Part shown: piece by piece, positions 15,023-33,063 of the stretch
Layout: every line of letters starts with the position of its first letter
Position numbering within the stretch: the stretch's first letter is position 1
NCBI GenBank assembly: GCA_009741485.1
Contig: CM019218.1
Location: 31,952,898 to 32,016,897 of the forward strand
Direction: 5' to 3'
From: Malurus cyaneus samueli
Lineage: Eukaryota > Chordata > Aves > Passeriformes > Maluridae
Length of the DNA: 64,000 bases
The notes under the pieces: generated by a model
What the model was told of the DNA's origin: nothing
Seen by the model: only the letters and a program-made list of their open reading frames with translations
Databases searched by the model: none
Translations under genes and position numbers: made by a program

Positions 15023-18000
15023 GAAGTGGAGGACAAAGAAGTATTGTAGCTTCCCAGAAATACCACAAGGCTATTCTCACTCTTGACCAGCTCTTTAGAA
15101 ATCTCAGAAGAACACAGATCTTTCCCAGCTCTGTCACAGATGGTCAGACAGTAAATTCAGGGGATGCCTACAGACACCTGCTGCATGACAGTGCTTAGGT
15201 CTATTCTTTGCTTCCATATGCACAGTTTGAATAAAGTGCCTAATGCCACAACTCTAAGCTATTTCTTCTTAGGAGCACAGAGAACCCTGTAAAAATGTAT
15301 ACAGTGGCACAAAATACATGAAAAGGATATTAGTAGGTTTTCAAAACTAACAGACACCATTTCTTAATAACGAGAGGGACTCTTTCCATACTTGTCTATG
15401 AAGATAACATATTCCATCTGTGAAGTTGCCTTTTTACTACTTAGTGTGGACAGGAAGATACCAAAGTGCTCTTGTGGACATCAAACAATTCATAAAGACT
15501 TTCTATTTTTGATTTGCAATTAACAGTGAACATATCAATCCACACTCAACTTAAACAAACCACTTACAGAAGATATGTTTAACTCTGAAATTCTCAGAAA
15601 TCTACTAAGACATGAAAATAAAACTACAACATGAAAGCATCTCTGTCAAACCTCTTGGAGAGGAAAACAGCTGCACCAATTTACAAAAGGAAGAAAAAAG
15701 CCAGCAAAGTACCAAAGTATAATATACAAGCTGTCACCTTAATTCTGTGAATTCCTGGTATCTCAACATCTTTACAACTAGCAACACTTTCACGCATAAT
15801 TTGCATCTTGTGCACTAACAGTACAAAAATATTTTTTTTCTATCTTTTCGATGAAAATGTGTAGTATTAATGGGATGAATTTCCTCATCATATTACCACA
15901 TGCAACAAATTATAGTTATTTGGAAATTTTTTTTTTAACGATAATACAAGTGACCAGAATATCAACACAAATTATGATACTCAGGGGAGAGATAGAAATA
16001 TAAACAAAGTAACCAGAATTAGAAATTATGTACTATTAGCAATACTTTATAGCTTGTTGATAGAATGGGATAATTGATATGGGCAGAATATGAAAAGTCA
16101 TCTTTCATCAGCATTAGGAGTATATTCAGGCTGTTTAAAAGGCATGATTTCTACTGTACACAGTTTTCAAACTTAGAAGAAAAAAAAGGAGCTTTACTGA
16201 TTTTTGTTCCCTGCAAATCCATCTCCTAGCTGTTATCTTTCACACCACAACTACTCCCCCCAAAAAAATTCACCTTTCTACCACTCTACCCTTACAGTGC
16301 AAGGTACTATGGAACTGAGCCAAGATCAATTATCCACCCAGTGAAAAGCATTCAGATATCATTGAAATAGCTTCACTACATTTTATACAGCATTATAATA
16401 CACGAACCATTACTCACAGTAATTTAATTGCACTGACAAAAGAAATCCATTCTGATAGAAGGTACAACACCGGAGAGTTAGTCAGCAAATTACACTGGAG
16501 TACCAGAAGCAGCAATAATAATAGTGCAGACTTTCAAACTGATCTGCCAACATAAGTTCAGCAGTCTCTGGCACAGTTCTTCTAAACACCTCTGCCAGAC
16601 AGATGAAAAGGATTACAAGTACTTTTCCTTCTCTGAAAAGACCACCAGGAAAGTGTCAGCTATGACTGGATTAAAATAAAAACCAAGGAATATTGTAAGT
16701 CCTAGGAACAACTATCGATAGACCATGTGGAAAGTCAGCTCTACTGGCATCTTTATAAACAGATAAAGGCTTAACTACATTAAATAAGCAAAGCTATAGC
16801 AGAGTTTGTAATTCTTTTGGAAAGCTAGCACTTGGAATCTCAGGACACCACAAACTTACACTGGTGGTGCAAAAAGCAGGAGAGATAAAGACTTCAAATA
16901 ACTAGAACAGAAGACTACTGACTTCCTGAATCAAAACTCTTGCTGGGGTTTATTTTGACCTCTGTCCTTTCCTTTCTCCTTGACCTTGGCGATGTCATTT
17001 TGCTGCTAATCTTCTGTGCCACTCTGTGAAACACAACCATGGTGACTTTTAAAAAGCACTTTGCTCACTGGCATGAACACCCTCAGCAAAATCTTTCAAT
17101 GTAGTGCAAATAACAAACGTTTTTTGCTGAGACAGTAAAGAAAAGAGTAAATATGCTTTTGCTAGTTCTCTGCAGTATTAGTTATGTGGCTTTATTCCTA
17201 TAGCAATGCTGGCATATCTAACACTGACAGACAAACAGACAAACAGGATCAGCTTTGTTATTTACAATACTTTACTAAAACCAACAAGACTGTACCTTTT
17301 TGATCTTGAGCATTATATGCCAGGCACTTTTCTCTAGCCTGAAATGACACTCAAATCACAGAGGAGAGACAAAAGGGAAGGGAAACTCTTCTGTTTCCCT
17401 TTTTCTTTCTTCTTAGAGCTGTTCTAAGTGCAATGATGTTGACTTCAGAGGGCATTTCTAGCTGCTTTTTTTTCTACAGTTCAGCATTTAGATTATTTAG
17501 GTGCTTTCACATTGGAAAAGGCCTGCTAATGATTCCCCAACATATGCTCAATGGCTCACCAACATGCAGTTAAGGGTTGGAAACATGACCCGATGAACAG
17601 AAGCAGCAGCAGCCAGTAAGGATCCTGTCAGATTAATAAGATTAATTTTCTTACAGAATAAATTGAATCCCTTAAATCAAATGCCCAAAATAAAAAGAGA
17701 AATACTTATCTCCTCACACAGCAGAACCAAATAGCCTTCCTTACTTATCTTCCTTCTCTTATACCGTTATACGAGTAGCATGAGTTGGTAATGCCACTGG
17801 AACACTTTTCTACCAGACTTACTGCTAGCTGAACTCACACTCAACAAAATAATTTCAGGGTCTCTAAAACTAAATCACAGATGTGCAACTTATTCTGCAA
17901 AAACCCTTCTCTACTCACTTCCCAATTGCATCTCCAAAGCAATGAAACAGGCAGCCTTCAGAACCTCCAAGATTTACAATAAATCTTCCTCAAACAAATA

Positions 18001-21000
18001 TGAAACGTACAGAGCACTTTTCCTACACTCTAAATAGATTAGCATTAACTGTAAAGTTATGAAAATGAAGAAAAAAATTAAGAAAAACTATAGAACAGAA
18101 AAAAAATCCTACTTTTAACCAAAAAAGATGGACAACAGACAAAGTGCTTTTTGATGAGGAGTATCTCAAGAAAGAGACACCTCATGAAATCTTCAAGTAA
18201 TCGTCTGAAGTTCAGTCCAGACGAACTAAAGTTACCTCCCAATGTAATCAAAACCCTTTGCTCTTTATTACACTACCAGTAATGCTGACAAGTATTCTGA
18301 GCATTGTTCTGATATATACTGAGTCCATACAGCTGCAGTACTTGAAATCAAAAAGGATTTTTTTCCAAATCCTTATACACATACAATGGGGTAATTTCTC
18401 AGACCTGTATTAGGGTGCCCCCTTGACATGTTCAAAATGTAATGTGGCCTGCTTAAAAGATTCATTGTGCAGTACCATCCTTATGCATTCTGTGTCTGCC
18501 TAAATATAAGCAGACATCTAACAACAAGTCATTCTCTGATTTTCTTCTATTCGAGTAGAAAAATTGGTTCTAAATAAGGCAACTCTGTTCTTTCCCACTC
18601 CCCGATCTTGATTCCTAACTTGCAAACTAACTCATCCTGCAGCTTCAGATGCACAGTGTACATCCCAGCTGGTGCTAGAAGGCAAGACAAGATGTACGAG
18701 AATTACAATCCATTACTCAACGCAGGCAGCACCAATCAGTAGATCAACACAGCTGATGCTCCCATGACAGCTCCACAGCACTTGGAGATGTTTAGTACAT
18801 GTAAAAAAAGTGTCTGCACAAATCCTTTCCAAGTTCTTGCAAGCAGAAGCTCTTCCCTCACCACAGACATATTACTGCCTGTCACCTGGTAGGTGGTAAT
18901 TTGTGCAAAAAAAATGCTCCAAGCTTGTAATTCTACAACGAAATAGCCAGCTCTCCATTATCCATGGTAATTGAGAAAACTATGTCAGAAAAACAGGCAA
19001 AATGCAAGCTATAGATTTATCAGAATGCAATAATATACTTAGTCTACTAATCTTTACAAAACTAGTAAAAAGCTTTCCACAGAAAATTGAGCAGAGAAAT
19101 TTCTAAGATGCTTATTACATGTAACAGAAAAGGGATTTCAGCAATGCAATGACAGAGTAATCAAAAAAGACATGACTTAGGCAGTCCAAAGTTGTTTATC
19201 CTACAATCCCCTATCCCCAGAAAAATGCTCCACCATTGTCATAATCTAATGTTTATGATGCTTGCTCTATAGATACATTCAGAAAAGAACACATATTTCA
19301 AATGGTTAAAATAGCATGTATTTTTTTAAATCTCTCTTCAACCACACAGCACAGAATGAAGAACTCCATTTCATTTAATAAACAGCAGTTATAATAAATC
19401 AAGCCCATACCCGAGGTTACTAATTTATCTTACTGCATAAGAGAGAAACAAACCAATAATTCTTCCTTAAAGTAACTCAAGCCTTTCCCTCCAGTACCAG
19501 CTCCCACATTTTTCAGTTTCCCAAACGTAATACTGCTTGCTCCAGTGTCAGCTGGGAGAGAATTTTCCTATACCCATCATTTCTCTACTAGATAGGATGC
19601 TATCTTGGTCCCAACCACCATGTAATTTCCCTACTTTTCCCCTTCAAACACAGAACATCTCTGAATCCTTTCACAGGCATTCCCACTCATTCTTCCTCTT
19701 TCTTTACTATTGCTTCCTCCCATATGAGGGAAATTACAGTAATATATGTAGCAACTTCTCACAATTTAAGGGTAGCACAATTACACTCTGCTGATTCATT
19801 GTGACAAGAGAACTGTCTTGCTCCTGACAGTCCAGATGTTTTCTAGCATTGGTATCTGTTTGGTTGATAACACTGTGCAGTGGTGTCCCTCTGGTTGAGC
19901 TGGTTCTCTTGTTGATGCTTTTCCCTTTTCAATTAGCGGTCTCTGGTCTAAATGAAACAGTGAAATACCAGAAGCTAACAGTTGTTTACATTAGAAATAA
20001 CTTTCATTCTAAACCTCATTCAACCAGCACTTAGCAAGAAAATCTTAGTGGCCTGTTAGCAAAATGTGTCTTTCCTCCTTACCTAAGAAAATACTTAACA
20101 CTAAAAGGCAATTATTTATTATTCACAGGGGCAGCCAGACATCCAGTAATTAAGCAAATAATTCCTTAATTTTACAGCATTAATCAACATGCCCACATAT
20201 ATTGCCATCTGTAAGGGAAGGGTTTAGATATCAGGAAATCTTTATCAACATTAAGATTGCCTTACTCTAACAAAATGTGAAACTTTTTACCAAAAGAATA
20301 ATACTGGTAATAATACTAATTTAAAAGTTCCTATTTGCAAACTCACTAACAAGAACTAATAATAACTTTATTTACTCTTCCACAACCAGCTACATAAATT
20401 CACTCCCACAGCTTTTAAGGCCAAGAAAACATAGGAAGGCATTCCAAGGCCTGGAAATTTACAGCACTGAAATGGTTAACACTAGCTCTAGTGAATCTAT
20501 TTAAGACATTAAAATTCCCATCTGTCAGACCTCTTTGCTAATGTCCCTGCCCTCAAAGCAAAAGGGAACATATGCCTGCATCCCAGTCACCCAGTTCCTA
20601 AGTTTCTTATTAATCAAGTCATAAATGACAAGTTCATACTAACACAGGTCTGTGTTTGCTCGTGCCATCTAGAATCAGACAAGCAGAGAGAAAGGCAAAA
20701 CAGCAGCATAAAGGCATCAGGAAAGGAGGTGACACACTTTAAACCACAGCAGCACTTTGCTCCAACACTCGTAAGCAATGTTCTATGCATGCATTTGACT
20801 TTGAGAAGTTTTGTATTTGTGAAAAGAGACACACTACAAGAAGAACACCCAAGCAACAGACAGTAATGCTGTCAGTATTGCAGAGAAGCTGAAGTCACCA
20901 TGATCTCCACAATCCTAACTACCAAAGTTCAGTCCCCATGCTCTCCAGTGGGTGAGCTGTACCATGTAAAGCACCACAAACAACAGTTGAAGTCCTAGAG

Positions 21001-21517
21001 TGTACAAGGACACTTTATTTACATAAGTTAATGTTTCTGTCAATACCAGTTCTATGATGGATAAAGAGAAGATCCAATTCAGCTTAAACTTCCCATAAGG
21101 AAAACAGACTTGTATCTCATCTATACAGCAAAATCTAGCAAGTAAAATGCAAGCTTAGGAGCACTGATCTTTATAAAGAAGCATTTAACCTTCCAAAGAG
21201 TGGAAGAATAATACACATTTTAAGTTCAATAAAGCTTTATAATATACAGAAGTCTGCTGAAATGCCAATAAAACCTAGACACTATATGAATATGAACTAT
21301 TGGAAAGCATCCTTCACTTACAGTTGCTTTTGCATCCAATCATTTAAGTTGCTTCTACAGAGCTGAAGGCACTTATGTTTCCTGTGATCTGTAGCACCAT
21401 ACTGTATAAAAATAAACCCTTCTGGGATTGATTTAGAGGATACAGTGGTTCACAAGAAAGGATTCCTAAATTAACGTTACTCCCATCTTTTCTTTGTACG
21501 ATTTTTTCCCAAAATTA

Positions 21518-26970
<5,453 letters not shown>

Positions 26971-27271
26971 GCTGTATGGCGGGGGGCGGCGGGTACCGGG
27001 TGCGCAGCTCCGGGCCGCCCCCCTGCACGCCGCTGCTCACGTAGTTGCTGGGGAAGATGCCGACGCGCTGGTCGATCTTGCCCGTCCACCAGCCCTCGTC
27101 GCCGGACACGTGCGAGTCCCGGGACAGCACCTGCACCACGTCCCCCGGCCGCAGGCTCAGCTCGTCCTCGCCGCACGCCTCGTACTCGAAGACAGCGGTC
27201 CAGAGCGGCCCTTCGCCCGGCGGCTCCCCGCCGCCCGCGCCCTCCTGGCTGAGCTCGGTGAGGGGCTCCAT
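26971..27271 (-). CDS. MAP3K9: MAP3K9 coding exon 1: N-terminus and SH3 domain
   Basis: The start ATG (27271-27269) has a strong context (tcaccATGg). The exon gives 100 residues plus one base and ends at GTAAGG. After a short acidic and Gly-rich head ([18 protein letters not shown]) comes an SH3 domain at about residues 24-78, with the motifs [29 protein letters not shown] and [10 protein letters not shown]. In MLKs the SH3 domain holds the kinase inactive through a Pro site after the leucine zipper; Cdc42/Rac binding releases it. The head is about 35 residues shorter than in human, which accounts for the constant offset in kinase numbering. No in-frame upstream ATG would restore a longer head. 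Confidence 0.96.
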
Positions 27272-27346
27272 GGTGAGGCTGCTCCATAGGGGGAGGCGCC
27301 CGCGGCAGCCGGGCTCTGCGGGAGGCGGCGGGGCCGGGACCGCCGC

Positions 27347-27358
27347 CTATTGTTTCAT
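27347..27358 (-). promoter_or_regulatory. Minimal upstream ORF (ATG AAA CAA TAG) before MAP3K9
   Basis: On the minus strand, 87 bases upstream of the MAP3K9 start codon, an ATG is followed by two sense codons and a stop. If transcription starts above 27358, scanning ribosomes meet this three-codon ORF first. Very short uORFs can reduce or condition translation of the main frame. The sequence is certain; the role is inference. Confidence 0.4.
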
Positions 27359-27874
27359 GCGGCCCGACGCCCGCCGGCACCAGGTGCCGCCGCCGCTGCC
27401 GGGTTCCCGGCGCGGAGCCGCCTCAGCCCGCGCAGGCAGCGGGGAGACCAGGCAGCGTATGCCGTGGAGGAGCCGCCGCATCCCCCCCATCCGCCGCTCC
27501 TCCGCGCCCGCCTCCACCTCCTGCCGCCGCCGCCGCGCATCCCGGAGCCACCTGACTCTCTGGCAGCTTCGGCGGCGGGAGGGAAGGGCAGGGCAGGCAC
27601 CACCCCGCGGCGCCATTGGCCGCCGCCGCCGCCGGTCAGCACCGCCCTCACCTGATTGAGGGCCCGCGCTCCCTTGACCACGCCCCTCCCCGCCCGGTCC
27701 CGGCCCCGGATCGCGCTCTCACCGGTGTGTTCTCCGATTGGCCACCGCCGCGTCAGTTCTCTCTTCCCATTGGGCCGCGCTCTCCGAGCTCCTCCTCCCC
27801 AACCGCTTCTCATTGGCCGGGGAGAGGGGCATGACACGAGACAGGGGCGGGGCGGCCGAGGGGCGGGGCGGGGT

Positions 27875-27889
27875 GGCGCCCCCTGGTGG
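27875..27889 (-). promoter_or_regulatory. CTCF-like core motif, minus orientation
   Basis: Read on the minus strand the sequence is CCACCAGGGGGCGCC, preceded by GG: a near-consensus CTCF core. It lies just upstream of the MAP3K9 CCAAT cluster and beside the minisatellite, and points toward MAP3K9. Confidence 0.65.
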
Positions 27890-27952
27890 CCCGCCGAGGC
27901 GGCGCTCACCTGAGCCAGCTCCGCGCCGCTGCCCGAGCCTCAGAGCCCCTCG

Positions 27953-28838
27953 TTGCTCGGGTGCTCGGTGTGCCCAGTGTGCCCTGTGCCCGGTGGCCGT
28001 GTGCCGGTGCCTCGGTGTGCCCCGGTGTGCCCTCGGTGTGCCGTGTCCTCGTGGCCTCGGTGTGCCCGGTGTGCCCGGGTGCCCTCGGTTGTGCCCTCGG
28101 TGTTGCTCGGTGTGTGGCCGCGTGTGCTCGGTGCCCTCGGTGTGCCCTCGGTGTGCCGGTGTGCTCGGTGTGCTCGGTGCCTCGGTGTGCCCGGGTGTGC
28201 TCGGTGTGCCCGGTCGGTGCTCGGTGCCCTCGGTGTGCCCTCGGTCGTTCTGTGCCGGTGTGCCTCGGTGTGCCCCTGGTGTGCCCGGTGTGCCCGGTTG
28301 TGCCCGGTGTGCTCGGTGCCCTCGTGTGCCCGTGTGCCCGGTGTGCTCGGTGCCTCGGGTGTGCCCGGTGCTCGGTGTGCCCGTGTGCCCGGTGTGCCCG
28401 GTGCCCTCGGTGTCCCGGTGTGCCCGGTGTGCTCGGTGCCCTCGGTGTGCCCGGTGTGCTCGGTGTGCCCGGTGTCGCCGGTGTGCCGGTGGCCTCGGTG
28501 TTTCCCGGTGTGCCCGGTTGTGCCCGGTGCCCTCGGCTTTGTGCCCGGTGTGCTCGGTGCCCTCGGTGTGGCCCGGGTGTGCCCGGTGCCCTCGGTTGCC
28601 CTCGGTGTGCCCGGTGCCGGTGCCCTCGGTGTGCCCGGTTGTGCCCCGGCTGTGCCCGGTTGTGCCTCGCGTGCCCTCGGTGTGCCCGGTGTGTGCTCGG
28701 TTGTGGCCCGGTGCCCTCGGTGTGTCGTGTGCCCGGTGTGCCCGGTGTGCTCGGTGCCCTCGGTGTGCCCGGTGGCCCGGTGTGCCGGGTGCCCGGTGCC
28801 CTCGGTGCCCTCGGTGCGTTCGGTGTGCTCCGTGTCCC
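27953..28838. repeat. CpG-rich minisatellite
   Basis: About 885 bp of degenerate tandem units of 8-10 bases alternate between two types, CCGGTGTGC and TCGGTGCCC. Nearly every unit contains a CpG. All frames stay open for long stretches (about 400 codons of Gly-Val-Pro/Cys-Ala-Arg type), which is a repeat artefact. The array starts about 680 bp upstream of the MAP3K9 start codon, right after the CpG island, and ends abruptly in unique sequence. Unit-length variation suggests slippage or unequal exchange. I know of no named family for it. Confidence 0.93.
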
Positions 28839-28839
28839 C

Positions 28840-31570
28840 TCACTCCCGTGGGGCTCGTCACTGTCCCGGGAACGCGGAGCGCGGGCTTGGGCCGGACACC
28901 AGACAAAGCCTCTGTTTTCTGTTATTCTGTATTCTATTATTCATAATCGATCCGAACGCAAGCACAGGTGTTATGTGGTTTCCGTACGAGGTTATCGTGG
29001 GTGTATCGCTGCTGAATGCCTTTGTTAGAAATTAACGGGATTTACTTCTCACTCTCGCAATCAGCGTGTAGCTGCTTGGTCCTGAAAATCCAAATTCCTT
29101 CTCCCTGCTGCCAGGGTTTTCACAGCTTGTGGGGACACCAGATCTTGTGAATGGAATTTGTTTGTGCTTGGTGATATTACTGGGAGATTTTCTTTGCATT
29201 TCACTCCATTTCGTTTCTTTTCTGTTAATTCCTCGTTTGAATTCCAGTGGTAAAACGGGAAGTGTAAAAGTCTGTGTTCATGCCTCATTCACAAAGCCCA
29301 CAGATGCCAAAAAAAAACCCCAAGTATTCTGACCACACCTGATGTCTTTCCACTTATACATAAAATTTTGGGGTTAGTTATTCTTTAGTATTTAGTAAAT
29401 GCAATTACACAATTCTTCTCTGCAAGATGGATTTTTAACAAATTTTTCATTCCAAAGTGAGGTCTTTAGTTTGGTTCATGAACAGAGTAGCTGCTAGTAA
29501 TTATTTAATTTTGTGAGTTGGGGTTTTGTCTACTTATATATCCTTGCATTTGCACTATGCTGCAGCTCCTTTAGGAAGCACCAAGGTTTAGACTTTTAAA
29601 AGAATGAAGATTATAAGTGTAACGTGCTCTGAGGCCACTCAAAATCCTTATAATTGTAAAGTATTTGAATTTTCTCGTCTGTTTTCTGGGAATATAGCTC
29701 ATCTCAACTGAAACTTAGTAACAGTATTGCAGAAAACCCTACAGGGAACTACGGTTATTCTAGTTTCTCTCTTTTCCCCCCAAACTTCAGAAACTTTATT
29801 TCTCCCAGAAACCAAACATACATTGTCTAGAAAGAGCTGGTATAACAGTATCCTTATTTTACAAATAACAAGCAAAATACATCTAGTTGAGGTCAGAACT
29901 AACATTTCACTGTGACTAATGCAAGATTTAGGCATGCTCCAGCACAAGTTTTCAATTTAACTTGTCTAAAAACTGAGCTTTAGGTTTCCTCCTCTTTCCA
30001 TTGCCCCTTCCAGTGAGGACAGAACTGAGGATGCATCCTCTCCACTATTACTTTGTTACTTAAGGAAGTGTTTTCACAATTAGTGTAAGCTTATCCTATA
30101 CTACTCTGTTGCTGAAAGGGACTTTCCTGCCCCGTGTCACATGCTTGACCTGCTTTCCTGATTGCAACAGTAGTGACTGTGTGGCTGTGGAGTCATTTCA
30201 GCTCATTTATCGAGCTGAAGGCTAAGCCTCTGAGTAAAAGCAGCTAGTCTTCAAACAGCTTTTTTAGGCTGGTCTGACTTGCATTAGGACTGTACAGAAA
30301 GATGTTAAAACCAGCACAAGGAAGCAAGACAGGGGAAGGGACAGCCACCCGGCTCTTTCAGCAACATCCATCCCATAGCTAGGTTGTCATGAAGACAAGT
30401 CATAACAAATAGCTGTACTCATGATTTTTTGACTTCAAATAGTAGATGACTGAGATGGAATGTGAAGGACAGCTGTTAATTAGTTAAAATAATTACAGTT
30501 GCATGCAACAATTTTCTGTAGAAAAAAATATTTCTTTAATTCACACAGTGAGAAAATATTATGCTTTATATGAATATGATCCTTTAAATGTTGTAATATA
30601 AAAGTGCGAGTGAGACATGAAAATAGAGGCCTCCCATCTTTCAGCTGTTTGCCATGTATTTTGATCACTGCTATAGAGCTTTGACAGGTTTAAAGCAGAG
30701 AGTTGTATCACTGATGGTGAAAATTATGATAGGAGAAAAATTGCTTCTGTAGAGGCTCAGGTTGCCTGCTGTAGTGACCTGCCAAGAGAGAACCCTGCCA
30801 TCTTGTGGAATGCCTTGATATCAAAGCACACAGCTTTGCTTCTCAAAAGACACCTTTTTTTTTTTTTTTTTGCTTGCTTGTTTGGGTTTTTTTTCTTTAT
30901 TTCCCATTATTATATTTTTGTTTCTACAGAAGTGGTGTGACTGGCTCAGGAAGCCACTTGGGCCTGGAGCTGGGAGAGTATCCAGGAAAATACCCTGAAG
31001 AGTCATCACAGGATTTTTCCACTCTCATAGACTTCTCTTGGCCTCTTTTTCATCCATGTCAGAGCCTGGTTTCTGAATGAAAAGATTTGGCCAGATTGGG
31101 TAGGCTGTTCTTAGCATCAAGGTAAATAGACCTGTCAGTAAATGTTAACCTCATATTCCAGTAACTGGCAAAAGGTAGAAGAAAAGAGCATTAAAGACTG
31201 TCTACATGCAGTCTGTGAAAGATGCCTTTTTAGCATTGGCAAGATACAGAAAGATTTTTGAAACGGTGCATGCCTTTCTGATGAACATACAACCCAAATG
31301 CTACACTGAAAGTTTTTTCTTATGCATTTTCTAATAAGACTGCATTTGTTCCCATTATTATTCAGCAGATATGAATAATGGGAAATAGATTCTAGATACA
31401 ACAGATTCAGTTCTTAAAGTCTGTATTTGAATATACACTCTGTGCTTCCTACAATTTGGGCATGGATTTTGTTATAATATGTTTTAAAAGGATAGTCTAA
31501 CTTGCAAAATGTAGATGATACTCTGAATGCAGTTCAAACATCCTTCAAACAGGGAACTTTGAACCAAAGG
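28840..31570. other. Intergenic, no gene recognised
   Basis: This is AT-rich unique sequence between the minisatellite and the unrecognised minus-strand gene. A T-rich tract lies at about 30856-30895. One plus-strand piece, 30930-31121, has an acceptor-like start (ttgtttctacag) and a donor-like end (caag|gtaaat) with an open frame, but nothing links it to other exons. No repeat family is recognised. Confidence 0.7.
30856..30895. repeat. T-rich low-complexity tract
   Basis: A T run is followed by 'gcttgcttgtttggg' and more T. It is simple sequence and supports no gene. Confidence 0.8.
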
Positions 31571-31571
31571 T

Positions 31572-31577
31572 TTTAAT
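31572..31577 (-). terminator. Possible poly(A) signal of the unrecognised gene
   Basis: On the minus strand the sequence is ATTAAA, the common variant poly(A) signal, 193 bases past the stop codon at 31772-31770. Such hexamers are frequent in AT-rich DNA, so position is the only support. Confidence 0.3.
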
Positions 31578-31769
31578 TCAGGCTAATTTTTGTCTCTAGA
31601 TTTAAGAAATACCAGCAAATCATTCAAGGGAAACAAAAAGGCCCATCTATTCCCAGTCTTTGTTTTAAGAAGCAATGGAAAGTATTCTGCTTACCCAGTA
31701 TCATTATTAACATAAATTTAGGATTATGATCTCATCTTTTGTCCTGTCTTTTGTAGAGGCTTGTGCAGA

Positions 31770-31915
31770 CTACCAAACTAGTGCTCTCTCTTTCGGTGGT
31801 TGTGTTTCCTCTCTCTTCACTGCACTTAGCAGCTCTATAACTTCTTGAAACTTGGAATCCATACTTATAAATCTACACTGGATAGCAAAATGTTTGCAGT
31901 CTAGGTTCCTACTAT
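31770..31915 (-). CDS. Unrecognised gene, last coding exon
   Basis: A strong acceptor (tttttccttttacag) lies at 31923, with a second AG seven bases on (aacacag, AG at 31917-31916). Using the second, the exon takes two bases for a split Asp codon and then reads SRNLDCKHFAIQCRFISMDS and onward for 47 residues to TAG (31772-31770). Using the first, it starts at 31922 in phase 0 with NTDSRNL and reads the same frame. The encoded end is hydrophilic and probably helical (KFQEVIELLSAVKREE) with a final Trp. I do not recognise the family. It joins in phase to the exon at 32175-32328 (second acceptor) or directly to the one at 33005-33063 (first acceptor), so exon skipping would keep the frame. Confidence 0.55.
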
Positions 31916-32174
31916 CTGTGTTCTGTAAAAGGAAAAATCAGAATGGTATTAAAAAACAAAAAGAAAAGGATTGTCCATAAAAAAAAGAAAGACTACTGGA
32001 ACTACACCACAGTACTAGGAACATACTGTACTTCCAACTATAGCTACAATGAAAGCACATCTCTACTGGCACAAGAAGAAAGTATGAAAGATTAAGGAGA
32101 TGCCCCTTGGCACATCTTATTGCAGCGTGCTCCTTTTACATCCTGTGGTAATTTATATTGCGTCTTAAACTAAC

Positions 32175-32328
32175 CCAGCACTAATTCTCTAATCTGGCTT
32201 TCATACATTTCAGAGGATATATCACAGATCTGTTCCATGCTTATATCCACAGATATAGCCATATCTACCACTCTGGAGATGAATCTCACTCCGGTAGCCA
32301 GATTTGTTTGATCAATTACTGATAATTT
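32175..32328 (-). CDS. Unrecognised gene, penultimate coding exon
   Basis: This 154-nt exon follows an AG at 32330-32329 (cttacattgcttgagtag) and precedes a donor GTTAGT (32174; the T at position +3 is unusual). It reads 51 residues in phase 0 and leaves one base. The product begins KLSVIDQTNLATGVRFISRV and continues with MEQICDISSEMYESQIRELV, a regular amphipathic pattern that looks like real protein and probably helical. Length and phase fit both neighbours. The weaker splice sites leave room for doubt. No domain is recognised. Confidence 0.5.
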
Positions 32329-33004
32329 CTACTCAAGCAATGTAAGCTTTACGGACAAGTGGATTCTTCTGTTATTCAAAATGGCTTCTGTACATGGCTG
32401 TAAAGCTGGACTATGGTGGTTTTTTTTCCCCATTTTAGAAAAGTACTGCCTTGCCAACATCACTTTAGTGTAGGTTTGTTCTTGATGAGGGGGAGAGGAG
32501 TAAGCCATTGGCAACAGAAGCTTTATGAACTGTGCTAGCTAGGAGGCAGGCTGCAAAACTGGGTCTTTAACATCTGAGTCAGTAAAGAGAGAGCTCTACT
32601 CTGCTTCATAAAATATATATGCTAATCTCCCAGATGGCTATATGTTCTTTCTCCATGAAACAGATGACCTGGAAAAATAAAAGACTTAAAACACTGGGGA
32701 GTGGGAATTCTGGGCCAAAATCTGGAAGCTTACAGTAGATTTTACAGACAGACTTGGGTTTTAAATTTAGTTTGAATCTGGTTTCATAACAAAATATAAG
32801 AATGGCTATTATCATAGGTCACAGTATAATTCCACATGTAACATGAATCATTCATACACCTGCATGCCTGTAAGAAAAATAAAACAAAGGAAGTCTTTCA
32901 AATGAGACTTCTGTGTGCACTAAAAGATACACACCTAACAGAAGTAATGGTTAACTTTGGCTTTGTAATGATTAACATTTGCACATGATTAACATCTGTA
33001 TTAC

Positions 33005-33063
33005 CTCTGTCCAAGCCACATGTATAACTCTCCTTTGATTTGTCATAGATTGAATTGCTGCCC
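33005..33063 (-). CDS. Unrecognised gene, 59-nt coding exon
   Basis: This exon has a very good acceptor (gatattccttttcag, AG at 33065-33064) and the donor gacagag|GTAATA (33004). Two bases complete a Gly codon from the previous exon, then 19 codons read AAIQSMTNQRRVIHVAWTE, ending in phase 0. Incoming phase matches the exon at 35478-35587 and outgoing phase matches both candidate next exons. A second upstream piece at 33345-33384 (ATG, 13 codons, donor GTGAGT) would also join in phase. Confidence 0.55.

Noticed and set aside
27651..27909. Two minus-strand donor-like sites (at 27651 and 27909) upstream of MAP3K9 exon 1
   Set aside because: They might bound non-coding leader exons, but no convincing acceptor lies between them and the start codon.
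27719..29035. Open frames of 360-400 codons on both strands
   Set aside because: They are translations of the minisatellite and CpG island. Several frames are open at once and the products are only repeats of Gly, Val, Pro, Cys, Ala and Arg.
30930..31121. Plus-strand exon-like piece with acceptor and donor
   Set aside because: It has no neighbouring exon in phase and no recognisable product. A single exon-like piece is expected by chance in this much sequence.
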